DNA of 50,655 nucleotides from Gottfriedia acidiceleris (GCF_004138285.1 NZ_SCFN01000009.1:1-50655); one strand, 5' to 3'; positions 35,585 through 45,093 are shown, numbered from the stretch's first letter. Notes: generated by a model from the letters alone, not told the origin. Numbers and translations: made by a program.

Positions 35585-35833
35585 ATGTCAATTTTAGATA
35601 ACTGGGATCAATGGAAAGATTTTTTAGGTGATCGATTAGATGCAACAGATGAGAAGGGTGTTGGTGAAGGTGCTATTTCTGAAATGGCATATCGCTTAGG
35701 AAATTATTTAGCAAATGAAGTAGAACCAAAAAATGCAGAAGAACAAATTTTAAAAGACCTTTGGAATGTTGCAGATGAACAAGAGCAACATACAATTGCT
35801 CATCTAATGATGAAGTACGTTAAAAATAAATAA
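35585..35833 (+). CDS. DUF3243 family protein (YmfJ-like)
   Basis: 82 residues from the ATG at 35585 (TGAGGTG upstream; an in-frame GTG at 35576 lies in that site). WDQWKDFLGDRLDATDEKGV and a helix ending HTIAHLMMKYVKN match the DUF3243 family of Bacillus, to which YmfJ belongs. All-helical and cytosolic; function unknown. Confidence 0.8.
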   Translation: MSILDNWDQWKDFLGDRLDATDEKGVGEGAISEMAYRLGNYLANEVEPKNAEEQILKDLWNVADEQEQHTIAHLMMKYVKNK

Positions 35834-35851
35834 TTAAAATAATGTGATTAA

Positions 35852-35890
35852 AAAATAGCCCCAGTGAATAGAATCATAAGGGCTATTTTT
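35852..35890 (+). terminator. Terminator after the DUF3243 gene
   Basis: AATAGCCC / GGGCTATT arms followed by T-run. Confidence 0.85.
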
Positions 35891-35893
35891 TAT

Positions 35894-36205
35894 TTGTTGA
35901 ATTTAAGTTATTCGTAAATTTTATGATTGAAGCAACAATGCTAGTATACAAAAAATCAATAAAAATAATTAAAAATTAAACTTGAAATGGACATTTAATT
36001 CACATATACTGTACTTATTGTAAGTACTGTTTTTGGGTTAAGGACAATTACTATTTACATTTTAATTGATTTTTTGTATGATAGACTTTCTGTTCAAATT
36101 TCGCTTTTATCATAAAATGGATTTTTGCACTAATAAATAGAATGGAAAATTTGAACGCATTTCAATACAGCTTTTCAAAATATATAGAAGAAATGGGGAT
36201 AATAT
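35894..36205. other. Non-coding interval with two dyads before the MFS exporter
   Basis: No ORF with a ribosome-binding site. GTACTTA-TTG-TAAGTAC at 36011-36027 is a perfect 17-bp dyad. GTTCAAATTT (36092-36101) and AAATTTGAAC (36147-36156) form a second, 45-base-separated inverted repeat. Either could be an operator or an attenuator for the downstream exporter. Confidence 0.5.
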
Positions 36206-37681
36206 ATGAATAATCAGCAAAACTCGGCTGACACGCCGTTTAGCGTAAAAACGATTATTGGTCCAATGATGGCAGTAATCGTTGGTATGATCATGGTTAT
36301 TTTAGATAGTACGGTAGTAAACGTAGCATTACCTGGAATAACCGAATATTTTAAATCCGATTTAACAAAAATGCAGTGGACAATTACAGGATATACATTG
36401 GCATTATCAGCTGTAATACCACTTGCAGGCTGGATGTCTGATCGATTTGGAGCTAAGAAAATTTTCTTATTAACGATTTTGTTTTTTACAATCGGTTCAG
36501 TTCTTTGTTCTGTAGCGCAAACACCTGAACAGTTAATTTTATTTCGAGTAATCCAAGGAATTGGTGGAGGAATGGTTGCTCCAATCGGTATGGCAATTAT
36601 CTTTAGATTAGCTCCTCCAGAAAAAATCGGATCAATTATGGGGATGCTTGGTATTCCGATGTTACTTGCACCTGCATTAGGTCCGGTTATCTCAGGATGG
36701 TTTGTAGAGTATTCTACTTGGCATTGGATTTTCCTAATTAATTTACCAATCGGTATTATTGCAATAATAATCGGATCTAAATTCTTACCTAATTTTGAAT
36801 CAAAATCAGTACCTGCTTTAGATGGATTAGGAATTATTATTGCTCCAATCGCTTTTTCAATGTTAGCTTACGGAGTTAGTCAAAGTTCAACAAGTTGGAC
36901 TTCAAAAGGAACATTAACAGGTTTAATTGTTGGTGGAGTTGCATTATTACTTTTCATCTTTGTTGAGCTTCGCCTAAAACAACCTTTACTTGAGTTACGT
37001 GTATTTAAATCGTCTGATTTTGTTAGAAGTATTTTAATTACTTGGATTATGCAAATTGCATTATTCGGTTCTTTCCTAATTGTTCCATTATTTTTACAAA
37101 CAGTTAAACAATATGGGGCATTTGAAACTGGCTTAATTATGTTACCTCAAGCACTAGCATCGGCTTTAATGATGCCAATTGGTGGTAAAATGTATGATAA
37201 AGTTGGTGCTAGACCGATGGCGTTAGTTGGTTTAACAATTATCACATCTGCACTATTCATTTTCTCTAAAATTTCAGTTGACTCTTCAAATACATTTATT
37301 ATGTTAACACTTGCTATGATGGGTGCTGGAATGGGATTATCGATGATGCCGATTAATACACATGTATTACAATCTGCACCAAGACATTTAGTAAGTCGTG
37401 TAACTCCTTTAACTGCAGCTGCACAGCAAGTAATGGTATCATTTGCAGTAGCAGGTATGGCTGGATTTTTAACTTCTAGTACAAAGGATTATATGGCAAA
37501 AACAACGAATCCATTAAATGCGATGATTTCAGCATTTGGTGATACTTTCTTACTAGCAGCAGGTATCGCATTAGTAGGTGCGTTGTTAGCAATTATTTTA
37601 CGTAAACCAAAAGTGCAAGATGCAGATGCGTCAAAAGCAGATCTTGACGAGTCAAAATCTTCAATGATGGTAGGACATTAA
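36206..37681 (+). CDS. DHA2 (EmrB/QacA) family multidrug MFS transporter
   Basis: 491 residues with about 14 membrane helices. LDSTVVNVALPGI (motif D1), MSDRFGAKKIFLL (motif A), LFRVIQGIGGGMVAP (motif B) and GPVISGWFVEYSTWHWIFLI (motif C, antiporter) are all present. It resembles Bacillus LmrB/Mdr-type drug:H+ antiporters. ATG at 36206 with ATGGGGAT upstream. No adjacent regulator, but dyads precede it (36011-36027 and 36092-36156). Confidence 0.92.
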   Translation: MNNQQNSADTPFSVKTIIGPMMAVIVGMIMVILDSTVVNVALPGITEYFKSDLTKMQWTITGYTLALSAVIPLAGWMSDRFGAKKIFLLTILFFTIGSVLCSVAQTPEQLILFRVIQGIGGGMVAPIGMAIIFRLAPPEKIGSIMGMLGIPMLLAPALGPVISGWFVEYSTWHWIFLINLPIGIIAIIIGSKFLPNFESKSVPALDGLGIIIAPIAFSMLAYGVSQSSTSWTSKGTLTGLIVGGVALLLFIFVELRLKQPLLELRVFKSSDFVRSILITWIMQIALFGSFLIVPLFLQTVKQYGAFETGLIMLPQALASALMMPIGGKMYDKVGARPMALVGLTIITSALFIFSKISVDSSNTFIMLTLAMMGAGMGLSMMPINTHVLQSAPRHLVSRVTPLTAAAQQVMVSFAVAGMAGFLTSSTKDYMAKTTNPLNAMISAFGDTFLLAAGIALVGALLAIILRKPKVQDADASKADLDESKSSMMVGH

Positions 37682-37688
37682 TAAATAA

Positions 37689-37723
37689 AAAGAAGCCAAA
37701 TTTAAAATTGGCTTCTTTTTTTG
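37689..37723 (+). terminator. Terminator after the MFS exporter
   Basis: AAGAAGCCAA / TTGGCTTCTT arms, then T7. Confidence 0.9.
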
Positions 37724-37895
37724 TCATAATTGATTATAATTTGAATAGTATCGAAAAAATTTTAATAATTTCTACAATTTTAAGAGAAATGTTATAAAAC
37801 TAATAGAATTGTAATAAAAATGTCCTTATTATGTAAGGTTAGTTATGTATAATAAAGGCTCGAATATAGATTTACTTTACAATGGAGCTGATTTA

Positions 37896-38804
37896 ATGAT
37901 TAAAAGTATTTGCAAAGCAACTTTGGCACTATCAATTTTAACTGGAGGTTTATTCTATGGAAATTCTACTCCGAGCTCAATTAAGACCGTGGAAGCTGCG
38001 ACGATAAGTGGCACAGTAACTGCATCAGTTTTAAATGTTAGAAGTGGACCCAGTACAAGTAATAAAGTAATTGGCACACTTAAGAAGGGTGCCAAAGTTA
38101 CGATTACAAGCACAAGTGGATCTTGGTATAAAATAAAAAGTGGAACAAAAATTGGATGGGTTTCAAGTAAATATATTAAAAAAACCCCAACTACAGTTTC
38201 TGCCACGACCGTAAATAAAATGAAAACTTTAGGTGCTTCAAAGCAATTAATCGTTGTATCAGCAGAAAATGAAAGTACAAGAAATGTTTTAATTGAAACA
38301 TTTGAAAAAAGCGGTACTAGCTGGAAAAAATTACATACATATTCAGGTGTGATCGGTAAAAACGGCATGATTAGTAGTAAGCATGAGGGGGATTATGAAA
38401 CACCTGAAGGGAAATATACAATTACAACAGCATTCGGTAGATATTCGAATCCAGGTACGAAAATGACATACCGTAAAATTACTTCAAATGATGTTTTTGT
38501 AGATGATTCAAATAGTAAATTATATAATACTTGGCAATTGGCATCAGAAAATAACGGTAGATGGAAAACTGCTGAAAAAATGAATATTTCTCAATATGAT
38601 TATGGATTTGTTATTAACTATAATACTGCGAGAACCCCAGGAAAAGGTAGTGCAATATTTTTTCACGTAGCTGGAACTTCAGGATATACGGCAGGCTGCA
38701 CAGCTACATCTAAAACAAATGTAGTATCCATTTTAAAATGGTTAGATCCTGCAAAAAAACCACTAATTATTCAAACACCATTGAATAAATTAACTCAATA
38801 TTAA
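37896..38804 (+). CDS. Secreted SH3b - L,D-transpeptidase-like protein
   Basis: 302 residues from the ATG at 37896 (TGGAGCTG upstream); a longer frame from 37845 lacks a site and would spoil the signal peptide. The signal peptide ends near VEAA. A bacterial SH3 domain follows (TASVLNVRSGPSTSNKVIGT to GWVSSKYIKK). The C-terminal half is a YkuD-fold domain with HVAGTSGY and the catalytic GCTATS (Cys/His site). Probably a cell-wall L,D-transpeptidase or carboxypeptidase acting outside the membrane. Confidence 0.88.
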   Translation: MIKSICKATLALSILTGGLFYGNSTPSSIKTVEAATISGTVTASVLNVRSGPSTSNKVIGTLKKGAKVTITSTSGSWYKIKSGTKIGWVSSKYIKKTPTTVSATTVNKMKTLGASKQLIVVSAENESTRNVLIETFEKSGTSWKKLHTYSGVIGKNGMISSKHEGDYETPEGKYTITTAFGRYSNPGTKMTYRKITSNDVFVDDSNSKLYNTWQLASENNGRWKTAEKMNISQYDYGFVINYNTARTPGKGSAIFFHVAGTSGYTAGCTATSKTNVVSILKWLDPAKKPLIIQTPLNKLTQY

Positions 38805-38814
38805 TATGTTTTAA

Positions 38815-39015
38815 AACTGGTCAATAATTTGATCAGTTCAGACTATTGACAAACGCTCGCTTTCTTCGTTGTTTCGTCTGTCTGCGGTGCTCATTACCGT
38901 TTGGGGTAACTCCGCTCCTCACCAGACTTCTCGCCTCGAAAGACAAGCGCTTGCAATTAGTCTGAAACTCAAGTTTTTTAAGTACACACTGAACTGGTCA
39001 ATAATTTGATCAGTT
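38815..39015. repeat. Terminator hairpin duplicated around a 153-bp inverted-repeat element
   Basis: A 24-bp sequence (AACTGGTCAA...TTGATCAGTT, itself a hairpin) occurs at 38815-38838 and 38992-39015; only the second copy has the T-run. Between them is GC-richer DNA with imperfect terminal inverted repeats beginning CAGACTA (38839) and ending TAGTCTG (38964). This looks like a short palindromic insertion sequence or REP/MITE-like repeat inserted in a terminator. Confidence 0.6.
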
Positions 39016-39140
39016 TTTTTGTTTCACTTAATAAATCATTTTTTCCAAAAAGTAAAGTGTAAAAAGTTAGTTTATTTCGAAATTTCTAAGTATAATAGAA
39101 GGTACAATTACGATAAAATGTGAATTTTTAGAGGTGGAAT

Positions 39141-39695
39141 ATGAGCAAACTAGAATTTTTTGAATTAGAGACTAGTCGATTAATACTCAGAAGGTTTAAA
39201 GATGAAGATGTTAGCAACTTTTATAAATATCGTTCAAATCCAGATGTGGCGATTTATCAAGGCTGGGAAAATTATACATACGAACAAGCGACAAATTTTA
39301 TTGAAAAACAAAAATCAGCTGAAATGAATATTCCTGATTCATGGGTTCAAGTAGCGATTGAAAATAAAATAGATGGTCAACTAATAGGGGATATTGGAGT
39401 ACACACTTTATCAAATCCTAAAAATCAAGTTGAGGTCGGCTTTACATTAGAGCCATTGTATCAGAATAATGGATTTGCCTTTGAAGCATTACAAGGGATT
39501 CTTGATTATTTATTTAATGAATTAAATAAAGAAAAAATAAACGCAATTGCTGTAGAACAAAATTCATCTTCAATTAAATTATTAAAAAAATTAGGATTTC
39601 ATGAAATGAAAATAATAGAAAATTCTTATTTTAAAGGCCAATATGTAACCGAATTTATGTTTGGACTTTCGAAAAATGATTGGAATAAAAAGTAG
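39141..39695 (+). CDS. GNAT family N-acetyltransferase (RimJ/RimL-like)
   Basis: 184 residues. ETSRLILRRFKDEDVSNFY at the N-terminus and VEVGFTLEPLYQNNGFAFEA (acetyl-CoA loop), NSSSIKLLKKLGFHEMKI near the end are typical of the RimJ/RimL-type acetyltransferase_3 group. Substrate may be a protein N-terminus or a small amine. GAGGTGG precedes the ATG. The EamA gene follows 14 bases after its stop. Confidence 0.9.
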   Translation: MSKLEFFELETSRLILRRFKDEDVSNFYKYRSNPDVAIYQGWENYTYEQATNFIEKQKSAEMNIPDSWVQVAIENKIDGQLIGDIGVHTLSNPKNQVEVGFTLEPLYQNNGFAFEALQGILDYLFNELNKEKINAIAVEQNSSSIKLLKKLGFHEMKIIENSYFKGQYVTEFMFGLSKNDWNKK

Positions 39696-39709
39696 GAGAT
39701 GGGAATTAA

Positions 39710-40621
39710 ATGAATTTTTTTAAAGGAGCATTGTATTTATCATTGGCCGCAAGTATTTGGGGGATGACTTATGTTGTTAGTAAAGTAGTTTTAGATAGCA
39801 TTTCTCCATGGTTATTACTAGAAATGAGATTTATTTTAGCTTTATTAACATTAGGGGTAATCAGTCTTTTCCAAAAAAGCTGGAAAATTAGTAAGAAAGA
39901 TTTGTTTCCTCTCGCAATAATTGCTTTAGTCGGCTATACTGGCTCAATTGGTTTCCAATTTGTTGGTACAAAGCTTTCAGGTGCAGCAATGGGCTCTTTA
40001 ATAACTTCAGCTTCACCTGCATTAATATCATTATTTGCATTTTTTATTTTAAAAGAAAAAATTAATAGTCGTAAAATTGTATCGTTAATTTTAGCAACTA
40101 TTGGAGTAATCGTTGTAATAGGATTACCAAAAGGTGGATCAAATTTAGGCGCATATTTTGGAAATCTCATACTAGTAGGTGCAGCAATTACTTGGGCATT
40201 ATATACAGTTCTAAGTAAAGTTCAGACTAGTAAATATTCATCATTAACCGTAACAACTTGGGCGACGGTATTTGGCGTAATTTTTACATTACCATTTACG
40301 ATTATTGAACAAAGTAAACACATAACTCCCTTACCATCAAATGGTTGGATTTGGATGGGTGTCATATTTTTAGGAACAATCTCAACAGCAGGTGCCTTTT
40401 ATCTTTGGAACAAAGGATTTGAATATATTGATACTTCCACAGGATCATTATTTTTCTTTTTACAACCATTAATTGGTACGATATTTGGATATTTTTTATT
40501 AAATGAAGAAATTAGCCCTTCTTTTTTCATAGGAAGTATTCTAATTGTTGTAGCTGTGTATTTATCGATAAAAGAACCTAAGCAGAAAACAACGCTTCAA
40601 TATAACTCTAAAAAAGCATGA
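39710..40621 (+). CDS. EamA/DMT family transporter
   Basis: 303 residues with about ten membrane helices in two EamA repeats (WGMTYVVSKVVLDSISPWLL in the first, WALYTVLSKVQTSKYSS in the second). The family exports amino acids or metabolites. Close spacing with the GNAT gene implies a shared transcript and perhaps linked substrates. Confidence 0.9.
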   Translation: MNFFKGALYLSLAASIWGMTYVVSKVVLDSISPWLLLEMRFILALLTLGVISLFQKSWKISKKDLFPLAIIALVGYTGSIGFQFVGTKLSGAAMGSLITSASPALISLFAFFILKEKINSRKIVSLILATIGVIVVIGLPKGGSNLGAYFGNLILVGAAITWALYTVLSKVQTSKYSSLTVTTWATVFGVIFTLPFTIIEQSKHITPLPSNGWIWMGVIFLGTISTAGAFYLWNKGFEYIDTSTGSLFFFLQPLIGTIFGYFLLNEEISPSFFIGSILIVVAVYLSIKEPKQKTTLQYNSKKA

Positions 40622-40628
40622 AACATTT

Positions 40629-40660
40629 AAAAGTGGTTGAAATACTTAACTGCTTTTTTT
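40629..40660 (+). terminator. Terminator after the EamA gene
   Basis: AAAAGTGGTT / AACTGCTTTT imperfect stem followed by T-run. Confidence 0.75.
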
Positions 40661-40733
40661 TATTGGCTACTTTACCTAAATATAAAATCTTAAGATTAGA
40701 TGTTATGAACACAGACTTTTATATGTATATAAA

Positions 40734-40794
40734 TTGACAAATGTAGTTAAGACAAATAATATAAATCTTGTGCGATACATCGTATAAGATGTAT
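40734..40794 (+). promoter_or_regulatory. Promoter and MarR-type operator of the marR-mmpL operon
   Basis: TTGACA (40734-40739), 17-bp spacer, TAATAT (40757-40762). ATACATC-GTATAA-GATGTAT at 40775-40794 is a perfect 7-bp-arm dyad just downstream of the start of transcription, in the size range of MarR operators. Confidence 0.75.
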
Positions 40795-40826
40795 TATGCT
40801 CGGAAGTATTATGTTGGAGGGATTAA

Positions 40827-41339
40827 ATGGTAGAACGAGCAGAATTTATTCGTGAATCAATCGATTTTTTACAACGGTTTTTAATGAAAAGCCTTCAAAA
40901 GCATTCGGAGGAACATGGAGTTACAATTCCACAAGCAAGAGTTATTGGCGAAGTGTATGCTCATAAAACAATGAGCATTAAACAACTTTCTAAAAATCTT
41001 AAAATGACTCAAAGTACTGTATCAGATATCGTTGAGCGTCTGACTACAAAAGGCCTTTTATTGAAAACACCAAATCCAAAAGATAAACGTTTCGTGGAGA
41101 TTTCTTTACCTAAAAATATTGCGGATGAAATAAATGGTAGCATTACTGAAATTGCAAATAAGTCATTAAATAGTGCATTAGGTCTTCTAAATTCTGATGA
41201 ACAAGAGATTGTAGAGAAAGGAATGAAATTATTAGTTACAGCTGTTAAGAAAAAGATGGAGACAGATGGAATGGATAATTATGAATTCTTTGATGTATTG
41301 TACTTTCTTGATGAGGAAAAAGAAAAAAAAGAGAAATAA
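40827..41339 (+). CDS. MarR family transcriptional regulator
   Basis: 170 residues with the winged helix: IPQARVIGEVYAHKTMSIKQ, LKMTQSTVSDIVERLTTKGL (recognition helix) and PKDKRFVEISL (wing). The MMPL transporter gene follows 21 bases later. The dyad at 40775-40794 lies before this gene and is the probable site of autoregulation. TTGGAGGG precedes the ATG. Confidence 0.9.
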   Translation: MVERAEFIRESIDFLQRFLMKSLQKHSEEHGVTIPQARVIGEVYAHKTMSIKQLSKNLKMTQSTVSDIVERLTTKGLLLKTPNPKDKRFVEISLPKNIADEINGSITEIANKSLNSALGLLNSDEQEIVEKGMKLLVTAVKKKMETDGMDNYEFFDVLYFLDEEKEKKEK

Positions 41340-41360
41340 ATTAATGAAGGAGAGGATCAT

Positions 41361-44300
41361 GTGAACAAAATCATAAAGGGTCGTTGGATCATTTTTTCAA
41401 TTTGGTTAATTGCAACAGTATTGTTAACAGTTCTTCAGCCTGACATAAATGCAATTCTGCGGAATAAGGGGCAGGAAGGAGCGAATAGCGATTCACCTTC
41501 AGTTATGGCAGATCATATCCTCAAAAAAATGGATACTGCAAAAGGAACGAACAATCTGATTGTTTTTTATGATAAAAATAAAATTTCGAATGACCAAATG
41601 GAAAAAATTGGTGATGCTGTTAAAGGAATCCGTGATAGCAGCAAAGAACTTAGAATATCGGAATTCATTGATCCTTTTAGTATTCCAGATGCAAAAAGTT
41701 CATTAGTATCAAAAGATGGTACAACACTAATGGTGAGTTATAAGTTAGATAAAAACGGAAGAGAAATAGATGATATTAAAAAACAATTAGATAATAAACT
41801 AAGTGAAGTACCAGTTAAATATTATCTAAGTGGTGAAGATTTTATCAACAATGATTATTTAAAAGCTTCGCAAGCTGGAGTCGAAAAAAGTGCTGCATTG
41901 ACAGTGATTTTTATTTTAGTAGTACTTGTTCTTGCGTTTAGATCGATTGTCACACCATTTGTATCGTTAATTGCTGTTGCATTCTCTTATCTATGTTCAA
42001 TGGGGATAGCTGCTCAATTAATCGATAAAGCTGGATTTCCAATTACAAGTCTTACTCAAATGCTCTTAATACTGATTCTTTTTGGTATTGGAACAGATTA
42101 CAACATACTCCTTTTTAATCGTTTCAAAGAGGAACTTTCACTTGGACATTCAGTTGATGAATCAATTGTAAACACATATAAAACGGCTGGTAAAACAATT
42201 GCCTATAGTATTTTAACTGTGTTTATTGCGTTCCTTGCACTCGTATTTGCAGAATCTCCAATTTATAAATCAGGTGTTGTAGTTGTAATAGGTGTATGCA
42301 TATTATTATTAGAAATTTTAACGTTAACACCATTTATATTGAAGGTATTAGGAAAAAAACTTTTCTGGCCATCTAAAAATGTTGGTGGACACAAAGAAAA
42401 CAAATTTTTTGGAAATTCGTCTGCTTTTGCCATAAAGAAACCGATTATAACAATTGTCGTAATACTATTGGTTTTATCTCCAATGGTGTATTTTCATCAA
42501 GAAAAGCTAAACTTTGATACGATTGGAGAACTGGGAAATAAATATCCTTCATCAAAAGGATTTAATATCGTTTCAGATCATTTTGGTAAAGGTCAGGCAA
42601 TGCCCGCAACAGTCGTTATTCAAAATAACAAAGCGCTTGATAATAATCAATCACTTGCAGTAATTGATAATGTTACTGAAAGACTTAAGAAGATAAAGGG
42701 TGTTAAGCAAGTATCTTCAGTAACACAACCTGAAAGTAAACAAATTGATAGTTTTTATGTTGATAGTCAAATGGGTACAGTGACTGATGGTATTTCAAAA
42801 ACACAAGATGGTGTTAACGAAATACATGACGGATTAAGTTTAGCCCAAGATAAACTAGGATCAGCGGATTTTTCAAAGGTTAACCAAATGGTAGATGGAA
42901 CAACAGAACTACAAAATGGTGTTACAGCCTTAAGTGGTGGATTAAAACAAATTCAAGCAGGGATCGGCGATGGTTCTAGTAATTCTCAAACAATCTCTAA
43001 TGGTATAGCAACCATCGAAATAAATTTAAGAAAAATGAGTAGTGGTGTAACATTACTAGCAAAAAATTATGAGAAAATGCAATCGGGTTATAAAGAATTA
43101 GGAACTCATTACCAAGAATCAGCACAAGCACTACTTGGTCTAAAAGGCGCAATTTCTCAAATGCAATCAATAGTGACAGCACTAGGTAGTAGTTATTCGA
43201 ATTCAAAAGATGATGTAAATTACCAATCATTAAAGCAAACAATTGATCAAACAGTTGCTTCTTTAAATCAAATTACTCCTGAAGGAATCAAGGTTTTAAA
43301 TGATAATTATAATGCTGTAACTGCAGGTTTTGCTACTGCAAACAGTAATCTTTCTAGTATGAGTAATGGCTTAACTCAAATGGCTGATGGTTTGAAAAAA
43401 CTCGAAAGTGGCTTAAGCGATGCATCATCTGGAATCGGAAAAATTGTCACAAATATGAATAAAGTATCAGATGGACTTGGACAAATGAAAATAGGACAGC
43501 AACAGCTAGTATCTGGCATCAATGGATTTAGTACATTTGGTGAAAAGCTTTCTGATGTAAACGGTGGTTTAAAGAAAATTTCTGACGGTTTAGGAAAGAC
43601 AAATGATTTCTTAACTCAGTTTAATTCAAATAAAACTTTCTTTATTCCAAAAGAAGCATTGGCTGATGAGAACTTTAAAAAATCAATAGACATGTTTATG
43701 TCAAAAGATAAAAAGATTACAAAACTAACAATTGTTTTGGAGAATGATCCATATTCAAAAGAATCATTAAATACAATCAATAAAATAAATTCGGCTGTTA
43801 AAAATGGACTTAAGGGCACAGAACTTTCAAATGCAAAGTCAGGTGTTTCGGGTCCGAGTGCAACAACAAATGATATGAACAATATTTTGAGTAGTGACCT
43901 AAATAAAACAACAACAATCGTTATAATAGGGGTATTACTTGTATTATTCCTAGTGATAAGATCATTCTGGACACCAGTATTTATCACTGCATCACTTTTA
44001 GGAGCATACTACTGTGCAATGTTTGTGATTAACTATATTTTCATAGACTTGCTTGGATATGAAGGGATATCTTCTTTTGTTCCGTTCTTCTCTTTCATAA
44101 TTATAGTAGCTTTAGGAGTAGATTATAGTATTTTCCTAATGATGAGATATAAGGAATATTCTAATTTGTCACCGAAAGAGGCAATCGTATTAGCATCTAA
44201 GCATACTGGTGGAGTAATTATTTCAGCGGTAATCATACTTGGAGGTACATTTGCTACACTTATGCCATCTGGAATCCTTTTATTGTTTGAATTAGCAATA

Positions 44301-44444
44301 GCGGTAATAACTGGCCTAGTAGTACTTTGCTTTATATTATTACCAATCTTTTTACCAGCAATGATTGCGTTACCAGAAGCATTGGCTAATCTATTTTCAA
44401 GAAACAAAGAAGCTAATGTTGATACAGAAAAACATGTAATTTAA
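41361..44444 (+). CDS. MMPL family RND-type transporter
   Basis: 1,027 residues, GTG start with AAGGAGAGG upstream. Two six-helix RND halves are visible (first helix WIIFSIWLIATVLLTVL; block 180-330 with GIGTDYNILLFNRFKEE; block 860-1010 with ALGVDYSIFLMMRYKEY, the usual proton-relay Asp/Tyr motifs). Between them is a long extracellular region of YhgE/Pip-like heptads (DGTTELQNGVTALSGGLKQI). It probably exports lipids or lipophilic drugs and is controlled by the MarR protein. Confidence 0.9.
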   Translation: MNKIIKGRWIIFSIWLIATVLLTVLQPDINAILRNKGQEGANSDSPSVMADHILKKMDTAKGTNNLIVFYDKNKISNDQMEKIGDAVKGIRDSSKELRISEFIDPFSIPDAKSSLVSKDGTTLMVSYKLDKNGREIDDIKKQLDNKLSEVPVKYYLSGEDFINNDYLKASQAGVEKSAALTVIFILVVLVLAFRSIVTPFVSLIAVAFSYLCSMGIAAQLIDKAGFPITSLTQMLLILILFGIGTDYNILLFNRFKEELSLGHSVDESIVNTYKTAGKTIAYSILTVFIAFLALVFAESPIYKSGVVVVIGVCILLLEILTLTPFILKVLGKKLFWPSKNVGGHKENKFFGNSSAFAIKKPIITIVVILLVLSPMVYFHQEKLNFDTIGELGNKYPSSKGFNIVSDHFGKGQAMPATVVIQNNKALDNNQSLAVIDNVTERLKKIKGVKQVSSVTQPESKQIDSFYVDSQMGTVTDGISKTQDGVNEIHDGLSLAQDKLGSADFSKVNQMVDGTTELQNGVTALSGGLKQIQAGIGDGSSNSQTISNGIATIEINLRKMSSGVTLLAKNYEKMQSGYKELGTHYQESAQALLGLKGAISQMQSIVTALGSSYSNSKDDVNYQSLKQTIDQTVASLNQITPEGIKVLNDNYNAVTAGFATANSNLSSMSNGLTQMADGLKKLESGLSDASSGIGKIVTNMNKVSDGLGQMKIGQQQLVSGINGFSTFGEKLSDVNGGLKKISDGLGKTNDFLTQFNSNKTFFIPKEALADENFKKSIDMFMSKDKKITKLTIVLENDPYSKESLNTINKINSAVKNGLKGTELSNAKSGVSGPSATTNDMNNILSSDLNKTTTIVIIGVLLVLFLVIRSFWTPVFITASLLGAYYCAMFVINYIFIDLLGYEGISSFVPFFSFIIIVALGVDYSIFLMMRYKEYSNLSPKEAIVLASKHTGGVIISAVIILGGTFATLMPSGILLLFELAIAVITGLVVLCFILLPIFLPAMIALPEALANLFSRNKEANVDTEKHVI

Positions 44445-44469
44445 TAGAATAATAGATTTAATTGAAAAA

Positions 44470-44511
44470 TGCCGACTTGCTATCGAAATAATAGTAGGTT
44501 CGGCTTTTTTA
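44470..44511 (+). terminator. Terminator after the MMPL gene
   Basis: GCCGACTTGCTAT / ATAGTAGGTTCGGC stem followed by T6. Confidence 0.88.
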
Positions 44512-44543
44512 TTTAGGATTTAAAGATTTTGATAATAAAGGGA

Positions 44544-44599
44544 ATGCAGAGTTTAACTTTATTAAAACGATAAAACTGATCAGATTGTGAACTCTGCAT
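44544..44599. repeat. 10-bp inverted repeat spanning 56 bp
   Basis: ATGCAGAGTT (44544-44553) and AACTCTGCAT (44590-44599), perfect, between two terminators and without a gene. Possible end of the inserted region or a remnant. Confidence 0.4.
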
Positions 44600-44645
44600 G
44601 AAAAAGTGAAACTTGCTCCATAAAACAAATTACCATTCATTGCGC

Positions 44646-44681
44646 AAAAAAAGTGGATGCTAAAAACATCCACTTTTTTAT
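44646..44681. terminator. Terminator for the minus-strand lipoprotein gene
   Basis: AAAAAGTGGATG / CATCCACTTTTTTA stem with runs on both sides. Confidence 0.88.
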
Positions 44682-44700
44682 TAATCACGCCATACCTACG

Positions 44701-45045
44701 TTATTTTAATCCGAATTGAGCCTTCGCCATTAACTTACCGTCTTGAAACGTGAAGTTAGCGTTAGCTCCCGTAGATCCTTTACCCTTATACGTATAGAGA
44801 ATCGTATATCCAGGTTTACCTTTCTCGCCAGCTTCGCTCATTATCTCGCCTTTACCACCAATAATATCGAATACTTGCTTCGAAGTCATGCCGTTTTGAA
44901 TCTTATCGAACTCTGCTTTCGTTACAATAATGGATTTACCCGTAGCTTCGTTCGAGGTCGTTTCAGAATTTGAGCAGCCACTAGCGAAAATAAATCCTGT
45001 AGCGATTGCGGTCCCTAATGCGATACTTCTTATCGTTCTTTTCAT
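44701..45045 (-). CDS. Small lipoprotein (SmpA/DUF3862-like)
   Basis: 114 residues from the ATG at 45045, which has AGGAGG upstream; a longer frame has no site. The signal ends FIFASGCSN with lipobox Cys. The mature part has VTKAEFDKIQNGMTSKQVFD then IIGGKG, the pattern of SmpA/OmlA-like and DUF3862 domains, which fold as two helices and strands. Such lipoproteins occur in Bacillus genomes and phages. Its codons are richer in C/G-ending triplets (TCG, CGT, ACG) than most of the window, suggesting transfer. Confidence 0.72.
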   Translation of the reverse strand: MKRTIRSIALGTAIATGFIFASGCSNSETTSNEATGKSIIVTKAEFDKIQNGMTSKQVFDIIGGKGEIMSEAGEKGKPGYTILYTYKGKGSTGANANFTFQDGKLMAKAQFGLK

Positions 45046-45093
45046 TTTACGCCTCCTAATATTTACCATATATCTCATACTATTCGCCTAGTC

